A stretch of DNA of 64,000 nucleotides, taken from contig NC_092577.1 of assembly GCF_037975245.1 (NCBI RefSeq), positions 25,853,398-25,917,397 of the forward strand, read 5' to 3'. A program made the position numbers and the translations under genes. Each line of letters starts with the position of its first letter. Within the stretch, counting starts at the first letter, position 1. The DNA comes from Apostichopus japonicus. Its lineage: Eukaryota; Echinodermata; Holothuroidea; Aspidochirotida; Stichopodidae. A model generated the notes under the pieces. It had not been told where the DNA came from and made no database searches. It saw only the letters and a program-made list of their open reading frames with translations. This document shows, in pieces, positions 57,601 through 64,000 of the stretch.

Positions 57601-59688
57601 CGCATTCGATTTATCGGTACCGCACAATCGATTTATCGGTATCGCACATTCCATTTATCGGTAACGCAATATCTATTAATCGGTACCGCACATTCGATTT
57701 ACCGGTATCGCACATTCGATTGATCACTACCGCAATATCGATTTATCGGTATCACACATTCGATTTACCGGTATCGCACTTTCGATTTATCGGTACCGCA
57801 CAATCGATTTATCGGTACCGCAATATCGATTTATCGGTACCGCACATTCGATTTATCGGTACCGCAATATCGAATAATCGGTATCGCACATTCGATTGAT
57901 CGGTCCCGCAATATCGATTTATCGGTCCCGCAATATCGATTAATCGGTCTCGCACATTCGACTTATCGGTAGCAATATCGATTAATCGGTATCGCACTTT
58001 CCATTTATCGGTATCGCACATTTGATTTACCGGTATCGCACATACGATTTATCGGTACCGCACATACGATTTATCGGTACCGCACATTTGATTTATCGTT
58101 ATCGCACATTCTATTTATCGGTACCGCAATATCGATTTATCGGTCCCGCACAATCGATTTATCGGTACCGCAATATCGATTTATCGGTACCGCACATTCG
58201 ATTTATCGGTACCGCAATATCGATTTATCGGTACCACACAATCGATTTATCGGTACCGCACATTCGATTTATCGGTATCGCGCATTCGATTTATCGGTAC
58301 GGCACAATCGATTTATCGGTACGGCACAATCGATTTATCGGTACCGCACATTCGATTTATCGGTATCGCGCATTCGATTTATCGGTACCGCACATTCGAT
58401 TTATCGGTATCGCACGTTCGATTTATCGTTTTCCCTCGTTTGATTTATCGGTACCGCACATTCGATTTACCGGTACCGCACATACGATTTATCAGTACCG
58501 CACATTCGACTTATCGGTATCGTAAATTTAATTTATCGGTATCGCGCATTCGATTTATCGGTATCGCACAATCGATTTATCGGTCCCGCACAATCGATTT
58601 ATAGGTATCGCAATATCGATTAATCGGTCTCGCACATTCGATTTATCGGTAACAATATCGATTAATCGGTATCGCACATTCCATTTATCGGTATCGCACA
58701 TTCGATTTTTTCGGTATCGCGCATTCGATTTATCGGTACCGCACAATCGATTTATCGGTATCGCACATTCCATTTATCGGTAACGCAATATCTATTAATC
58801 GGTACCGCACATTCGATTTACCGGTATCGCAATATCGATTTATCGGTACCGCACATTCGATTTATCGGTACCGCAATATCGATTTATCGGTATCGCACAT
58901 TCGATTTACTGGTATCGCACATTCGATTTATCGGCACCGCACATTCGATTTATCGGTACCGCACATTCGATTTATCGGTATCGTAAATTCGATTTATCGT
59001 TATCGCACGTTAGATTTATCGGTTCAGCACATTCGATTTATCGGTACCGCAATATCGATTAATCGGTCTCGCACATTCGATTTATCGGTAGCAATATCGA
59101 TTAATTGGTATCGCACATTCCATTTATCGGTATCGTACATTCGATTTATCGGCACTGCATATTAGATTTATCGGCACGGCACATTCGATTTATCGGTACC
59201 GCACATTCAATTTATCGGTATCGCACAATCGATTTATCGGTACCGCACATTCGACTTATCGGTATCGTAAATTTAATTTATCGGTATCGCGCATTCGATT
59301 AAACGGTATCGCGCATTCGATTTATCGGTAACGCACTTTCGATTAATCGGTACCGCACATTCGATTTATCGGTACCGCACATTCTATTTATCGGTATCGC
59401 ACAATCGATTAATCGGTCTCGCACATTCGATTTATCGGTAGCGCACAATCGATTTATCGGTATCGCACATTCCATTTATCGGTAACGCAATATCTATTAA
59501 TCGGTCTCGCACATTCGATTTACCGGTACCGCACATTCTATTTATCGGTATCGCACAATCGATTAATCGGTCTCGCACATTCGATTTATCGGTATCGCGC
59601 ATTCGATTTATCGGTATCGCACATTCCATTTATCGGGAACGCAATATCTATTAATCGGTACCGCACATTCGATTTACCGGTATCGCAC
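54647..59688. repeat. Core super-repeat S4, partial
   Basis: Matches S3 at an offset of 7856 to about 55080 and then 7922, the 66-bp step being the deletion private to S3. A visible difference from S3 is a TATCGGTCCC monomer at 57920 where S3 has TATAGGTATC. The match ends near 59688, shortly after a private CGGGAACGC change at 59635; beyond it the sequence no longer follows S3 (51767 on). It lacks the GGTAAGGCAC start seen in S1-S3. Confidence 0.9.
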
Positions 59689-61680
59689 AATCGATTTATC
59701 GGTCCCGCACATTCGATTTATCGGTACCGCAATATCGATTTATCGGTATCGCACATTCGATTTACAGGTATCGCACTTTCGATTTATCGGTCCCGCACAA
59801 TCGATTTATCGGTACCGCAATATCGATTTATCGGTACCACACATTCGATTTATCGGTACCGCAATATCGATTAATCGGTATCGCACATTCCATTTATCGG
59901 TATCGCACATTCCATTTATCGTGATCGCACATTCGATTTACCGGTATCGCACTTTCGATTTATCGGTCCCGCACAATCGATTTATCGGTACCGCACATTC
60001 GATTTATCGGTACCGCACATTCGATTTATCGGTACCGCACATTCGATTTATCGGTACCGCAATATCGATTTATCGGTCTCGCACAATCGACTTATCGGTA
60101 CCGCAATATCGATTTATCGGTACCGCACATTCGATTTATCGGTACCGCAATATCGATTTATCCGTACCGCACATTCGATTTATCGGTATCGCGCATTCGA
60201 TTTATCGGTACCGCAATATCGATTTATCGGTACCGCACAATCGATTTATTGGTTCCGCAATATCGATTTATCGGTACCGCACAATCGATTTATCGGTACC
60301 GCACATTTGATTTTTCGGTATCGCGCATTCGATTTATCGGTACCGCACTTTCCATTTATCGGTACCGCACAATCGATTTATCGGTACCGCACAATCGATT
60401 TATCGGTACCGCACGTTCTATTTATCGGTATCGCACGTTCGATTTATCGTTTTCACTCGTTCGATTTATCGGTACCGCACATTCGATTTACTGGTTCCGC
60501 ACATACGATTTATCAGTACCGCTCATTCGACTTATCGGTATCGTAAATTTAATTTATCGGTATCGCGCATTCGATTTATCGGTATCGCACCTTTGATTTA
60601 TCGGTACCGCACAATCGATTTATCGGTACCGCAATATCGATTAATCGGTCTCGCACATTCGATTTATCGGTAACAATATCGATTAATCGGTATCGCACAT
60701 TCCATTTATCGGTATCGCGCATTCGATTTATCGGTAACGCACTTTCGATTAATCGGCACGGCACATTCGATTTATCGGTACCGCACATTCAATTTATCGG
60801 TATCGCACATTACATTTATTGGTATCTTACATTCGATTTACCGGTATCGCGAATTCGATTTATCGGTACCGCACATTCGACTTATCGGTACCGCAATATC
60901 GATTTATCGGTATCGCACATTCGATTTACCGGTACCGCAATATCGATTTATCGGTATCGCACATTCGATTTACCGGTATCGCACTTTCGATTTATCGGTA
61001 CCGCACAATCGATTTATCGCTACCGCAATATAGATTTATCGTTACCGCACATTCGATTTATCGGTACCGCAATATCGATTTATCGGTATCGTACATTCGA
61101 TTTACCGGTATCGCACATTCGATTTATCGGCACCGCACAATCGATTGATCGGTACCGCACATTCGATTTATAGGTATCGCTCATTCGATTTATCGGTATC
61201 GCACAATCGATTAATCGGTCTCGCACATTCGATTAATCGGTAGCGCACAATCGATTTATCGGTACCGCAAAATCGATTTACCGGTAACGCATATTCAATT
61301 TATCGGCACCGCACATTCGATTTATCGGTAACGCAATATCGATTTATCGGTATCTCACATTCTATTTACCGGTATCGCATTTTCGATTTTTCGGTCCCGA
61401 ACAATCGATTTATCGGTACCGCACATACGATTGATCGGTACCGCACATTTGATTTATCGTTATCGCACATTCGATTTATCGGTACAGCAATATCGATTTA
61501 TCGGTACCGCACAATTGATTGATCGGTACCGCACAATCGATTTATTGGTACCGCACATTCGATTTATCGGTATCGCACGTTCGATTTATCGGTAGCAATA
61601 TCGATTAATCGGTATCACACATTCCATTTATCGGTCCCGCACAATCGATTTATAGGTATCGCAATATCGATTAATCGGTA

Positions 61681-61890
61681 GCAATATCGATTAATCGGTA
61701 TCGCACATTTCATTTATCGGTATCGCACATTCGATTTACCGGTATCGCACATACGATATATCTGCACCGCAATATCAATTTATGGGTAACGCACATTCGA
61801 TTTATCGGTAACGCACATTCGATTTATCGCACATTCCATTTATCGGTAGCAATATCGATTAATCGGTCTCGCACATTCGATTTATCGGTA
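61681..61890. repeat. 210-bp tandem unit, copy 1
   Basis: GCAATATCGATTAATCGG followed by the rare TATCGCACATTTCATTTATC monomer at 61681 recurs at 61891. The unit holds two 20-bp monomers and one 16-bp monomer (GATTTATCGCACATT near 61820), giving 10 x 22 - 4 - 6 = 210. Confidence 0.88.
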
Positions 61891-62041
61891 GCAATATCGA
61901 TTAATCGGTATCGCACATTTCATTTATCGGTATCGCACATTCGATTTACCGGTATCGCACATACGATATATCTGCACCGCAATATCAATTTATGGGTAAC
62001 GCACATTCGATTTATCGGTAACGCACATTAGATTTATCGCA
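61891..62041. repeat. 210-bp tandem unit, partial copy 2
   Basis: Repeats 61681 onward, including the 16-bp truncated monomer (near 62030), where GGTAACG is missing between TTTATC and CACATT. After it the copies diverge (CATTCG here, CATTCC in copy 1). Confidence 0.87.
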
Positions 62042-63238
62042 CATTCGATTTATCGGTACCGCACTTTCATTTATCGGTACCGCACAATCGATTTATCGGT
62101 ACCGCACATTCGATTTATCGGTATCGCACATTCGATTTACCGGTATCGCACATTCGATTTATCGGCACCGCACATTCGATTTATCGGTACCGCAACATCG
62201 ATATATCGGTATCGCACATTCGATTTATCGTTACCGCACATTCGATTTATCGGTAACTTAAATTCGATTTATCGTTATCGCACGTTCGATTTATCGGTTC
62301 AGCACATTCGATTTATCGGTACCGCAATATCGATTAATCGGTCTCGCACAATCGATTTATCGGTATCGCACATTCCATTTATCGGTATCGTAGATTCGAT
62401 TTACCGGTATCGCACATTCGATTTATCGGCACTGCACATTAGATTTATCGGCACGGCACATTCGATTTATCGGTACCGCACATTCAATTTATCGGTATCG
62501 CACAATCGATTTATCGTTACCGCACATTCGATTTATCCGTACCGCAATATCGATTTATCGGTATCGCACATTCGATTAACCGGTAACGCAAATTCGATTT
62601 ATCGACACCGCACATTCGATTCATCGGTACCGCAATATCGATTTATCGGTATCGCACATTCGATTTACCGGTATCGCACTTTCGATTTATCGGTCCCGCA
62701 CAATCGATTAATCGGTACCGCACATTCGATTTATCGGTACCGCACATTCGATTTATCGGTACCGCACCATCGATTAATCGGTCCCGCACATACGATTTAT
62801 CGGTACCGCACATTTGATTTATCGTTATCGCACATTTGATTTATCGGTACCGCAATATCGATTTATCGGTCCCGCACATTCGATTTATCGGTACCGCACA
62901 TTCGATTTATCGGCACTGCAATATCGATTTATCGGTATCGCACATTCGATTTATCGGTACCGCAATATCGATTTATCGGTAGCGCACAATCGATTTATCG
63001 GTACCGCACATTCGATTTATCGGTATCGCGCATTCGATTTATCGGTACCGCACTTTCGATTTATCGGTACCGCACAATCGATTTATCGGTACCGCACAAT
63101 CGATTTACCGGTAACGCACATTCGATTTATCGGCACCGCACATTCGATTTATCGGTAACGCAATATCGATTTATCGGTATCGCACATTCGATTTACCGGT
63201 CCCGCACAATCGATTTATAGGTATCGCACAATCGATTA

Positions 63239-63390
63239 ATCGGTCTCGCACATTCGATTTATCGTTAGCAATATCTATTAATCGGTATCGCACATTCCAT
63301 TTATCGGTACCGCACATTCGATTTATCGGTACCGCAATATCGATTTATCGGTAGCGCACAATCGATTTATCGGTACCGCACATTCGATTA
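63239..63390. repeat. 152-bp tandem unit, copy 1
   Basis: ATCGGTCTCG at 63239 recurs at 63391; the unit includes one 20-bp GTTAGCAATAT monomer, giving 7 x 22 - 2 = 152. Confidence 0.85.
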
Positions 63391-63503
63391 ATCGGTCTCG
63401 CACATTCGATTTATCGTTAGCAATATCTATTAATCGGTATCGCACATTCCATTTATCGGTACCGCACATTCGATTTATCGGTACCGCAATATCGATTTAT
63501 CGG
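63391..63503. repeat. 152-bp tandem unit, partial copy 2
   Basis: Matches 63239-63351, then diverges at TCCCGC (copy 1 has TAGCGC). Confidence 0.84.
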
Positions 63504-63643
63504 TCCCGCACAATCGATTTATCGGTACCGCAATATCGATTTATCGGTACCGCACATACGATTGATCGGTACCGCACAATCGATTTATTGGTACCGCACA
63601 TTCGATTTATCGATATCGCACGTTCGATTTAACGTTTTCACAT

Positions 63644-64000
63644 ATTCGATTTATCGGTCCGGCACAATCGATTTATCGATACCGCACATTCGACTTATCG
63701 GTATCGTCAATTTAATTTACCGGTATCGCGCATTCGATTAAACGGTATCGCGCATTCGATTTATCGGTAACGCACTTTCGATTAATCGGTACCGCACATT
63801 CGATTTATCGGTACCGCACATTCTATTTATCGGTATCGCACAATCGATTGATCGGTCTCGAACATTCGATTTATCGGTAGCGCACAATCGATTTATCGGT
63901 ATCGCACATTCCATTTATCGGTAACGCAATATGTATTAATCGGTCTCGCACATTCGATTCACCGGTATCGCACTTTCGATTTATCGGTCCCGCACAATCG
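63644..64000. repeat. Left-edge ~1.6-kb HOR reappearing at right edge
   Basis: From the GGTCCGGCACAATCG monomer onward the sequence follows 1413-1602 at an offset of 62231, including the TATCGTCAATTTAATTTACC and double CGCGCATTCG monomers. From 63834 it follows the first 167 bases of the window at an offset of 63833 with one mismatch that I can see (ATATGTATT at 63931 against ATATCTATT at 98). It shares GATTGATCGG and TATCGCACATTCC with the A1 copy rather than the A2 versions. The unit continues past the window end. Confidence 0.9.

Larger units (their letters stand above)
16159..58714 (+). repeat. 23-bp monomer variant, 32 dispersed copies (CENP-B-box-like spacing)
   Basis: A monomer lengthened by one T, with TTCGATTTTTTCGG (19 copies) or TTCGAATTTTTCGG (13 copies), nearly always followed by TATCGCGCATTCG. 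TTCG starts at 16159, 17105, 18114, 20923, 22724, 27295, 28086, 29995, 31378, 32497, 33594, 34713, 36140, 36425, 37216, 39125, 40508, 41979, 43098, 44525, 44810, 45601, 47444, 48563, 49660, 50779, 52206, 53325, 55366, 56485, 57582 and 58701. None was seen before 16.1 kb or after 58.8 kb. The AA form is at 29995, 31378, 33594, 36140, 39125, 40508, 41979, 44525, 47444, 49660, 52206, 55366 and 57582. The spacing TTCG-N7-CGG equals that of the mammalian CENP-B box, but the central A and the last G of that box are absent. Binding by any protein is untested inference. Confidence 0.9.
362..63420 (+). repeat. 20-bp monomer variant (GTAGCAATAT / GTAACAATAT), dispersed
   Basis: A monomer lacking two bases, so that GTACCGCAATAT becomes GTAGCAATAT or GTAACAATAT. 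It is usually followed by CGATTAATCGG, which suggests a single origin. Examples lie near 372, 1076, 2692, 4259, 12330, 24036, 27243, 28032, 28869, 29571, 29943, 30956, 31326, 31766, 32446, 33172, 33542, 33982, 34661, 35100, 36086 and at matching places in S2-S4, and near 61678, 61850, 61888, 63266 and 63418. Each shortens the local period by 2 bp and accounts for the deviations of the higher-order periods from multiples of 22. Confidence 0.9.
59689..63643. repeat. Diverged mosaic satellite region, right
   Basis: Only satellite monomers, with more private substitutions than the core and no long period. It mixes modules typical of the left edge (CGATATATCTGC with TATGGGTAACGC near 61755 and 61965; GGCACTGCACATTAG then GGCACGGCAC near 62430) with modules of the 14-23 kb zone (GTTTTCACTCGTTCG near 60450). 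It also has 16-bp truncated monomers and a one-base deletion (GCACTTTCATTTATC near 62062). Divergence and short damaged monomers resemble 4.4-11.8 kb, so the homogenised core is flanked by older sequence on both sides. Confidence 0.85.
1..64000. repeat. 22-bp satellite array filling the window
   Basis: Seen directly: the motif CGATTTATCGG then TACCGCACATT recurs every 22 bp from the first base to the last, always in the same orientation, with no intervening unique DNA. About 2,900 monomers fit in the window. The consensus is about 45% G+C and carries three CpG dinucleotides per monomer. Common substitutions fall at fixed positions: TTAATC, TTTACC, TTGATC, TTAAAC or TTTATA for TTTATC; TATC, TCCC, TCTC, TAGC or TAAC for TACC; CACAAT, CAATAT, CGCATT, CACTTT, CACCTT, CACGTT or GTAAATT for CACATT. 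Length variants of 20, 23 and 16 bp occur. No gene, intron, transposon or terminal repeat interrupts it. Inference: nuclear satellite of a eukaryote; chromosomal position and species are not determinable from this window. Confidence 0.98.

Noticed and set aside
27232-59688. Assembly duplication as the sole cause of the near-identical super-repeats
   Set aside because: S1-S4 differ by private changes (66-bp deletion, 308-bp duplication, different numbers of the 2546-bp unit, single bases), which a simple duplicated contig would not show. It cannot be fully excluded without the reads, and local copy number may still be wrong.
7587-60788. Many minus-strand open frames of 60-92 codons (for example 17968-18186, 31605-31817, 46224-46502)
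   Set aside because: The reverse complement has one TAA per monomer, in frame once per 66 bp. These frames arise where TTAATC or 20/23-bp monomers happen to remove it. They recur only because the HOR recurs and have no independent signal of coding.
1-64000. A CRISPR array (short regular repeats)
   Set aside because: Monomers are contiguous with no unique spacers, there is no leader and no cas gene, and period and variation are those of a satellite.
1-64000. A telomere or telomere-like repeat
   Set aside because: No TTAGGG, TTAGG, TTTAGGG or TTAGGC runs; the 22-bp monomer lacks the G-rich strand typical of telomeres.
1-64000. A repeat-rich protein gene (bacterial adhesin or similar)
   Set aside because: A coding repeat would normally keep a unit length divisible by three. 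Here 22, 20 and 23 bp are all tolerated, so the frame changes at every monomer, and no unique N- or C-terminal sequence exists in 64 kb.
1-64000. Transposon or insertion-element boundaries at HOR junctions
   Set aside because: No target-site duplications, terminal inverted repeats, poly-A tails or transposase remnants are seen. All junctions join monomer to monomer in register.

Overview
The whole 64-kb window is satellite DNA. It is one uninterrupted, head-to-tail, single-orientation array of a 22-bp monomer (about 2,900 copies). The consensus monomer is an AT-rich half, CGATTTATCGG, followed by a half TACCGCACATT. I found no gene, RNA gene, transposon, CRISPR array or unique sequence anywhere. 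The many open frames are by-products of a monomer that has no stop trinucleotide on the + strand and a length of 22 = 1 mod 3. An array of this size and hierarchy points to a eukaryotic nuclear satellite (centromeric, pericentromeric, subtelomeric or sex-chromosome heterochromatin are all possible). I do not recognise the monomer and cannot name the organism.

The interest lies in a nested higher-order structure. Monomers differ at a few positions (TTTATC/TTAATC/TTTACC/TTGATC; TACC/TATC/TCCC/TCTC/TAGC/TAAC; CACATT/CACAAT/CAATAT/CGCATT and others). Two length variants recur: a 20-bp monomer (GTAGCAATAT or GTAACAATAT, lacking CG) and a 23-bp monomer (with a CGATTTTTTCGG or CGAATTTTTCGG core). 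These variants act as markers for higher-order repeats (HORs).

Layout: 1-4405, three copies (the third partial) of a ~1.6-kb HOR. 4406-11778, diverged mosaic with local duplications. 11779-13604, a 922-bp unit in tandem. 13640-14205, a 330-bp duplication. 14206-23572, mosaic in which the 23-bp monomer first appears (16159). 23573-27176, an 1802-bp unit in tandem. 27232-59688, the homogenised core: super-repeats of ~8-9 kb (starting at 27232, 36361 and 44746, then a partial copy from 54647), containing inner tandem units of 1383, 2216, 2546 and 308 bp. 59689-63643, diverged mosaic with 16-bp truncated monomers and 210-bp and 152-bp duplications. 63644-64000, the ~1.6-kb HOR of the left edge reappears.

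Every large period I checked by hand equals 22n - 2a + b, where a is the number of 20-bp and b the number of 23-bp monomers in the unit. The array has therefore grown by exchange in register with the monomer. The 23-bp monomer, restricted to 16.1-58.7 kb, has the spacing TTCG-N7-CGG of a CENP-B box, although it lacks two core bases. I regard that as the most testable functional lead. All comparisons were made by eye from the sequence, so boundaries are accurate to about one monomer.
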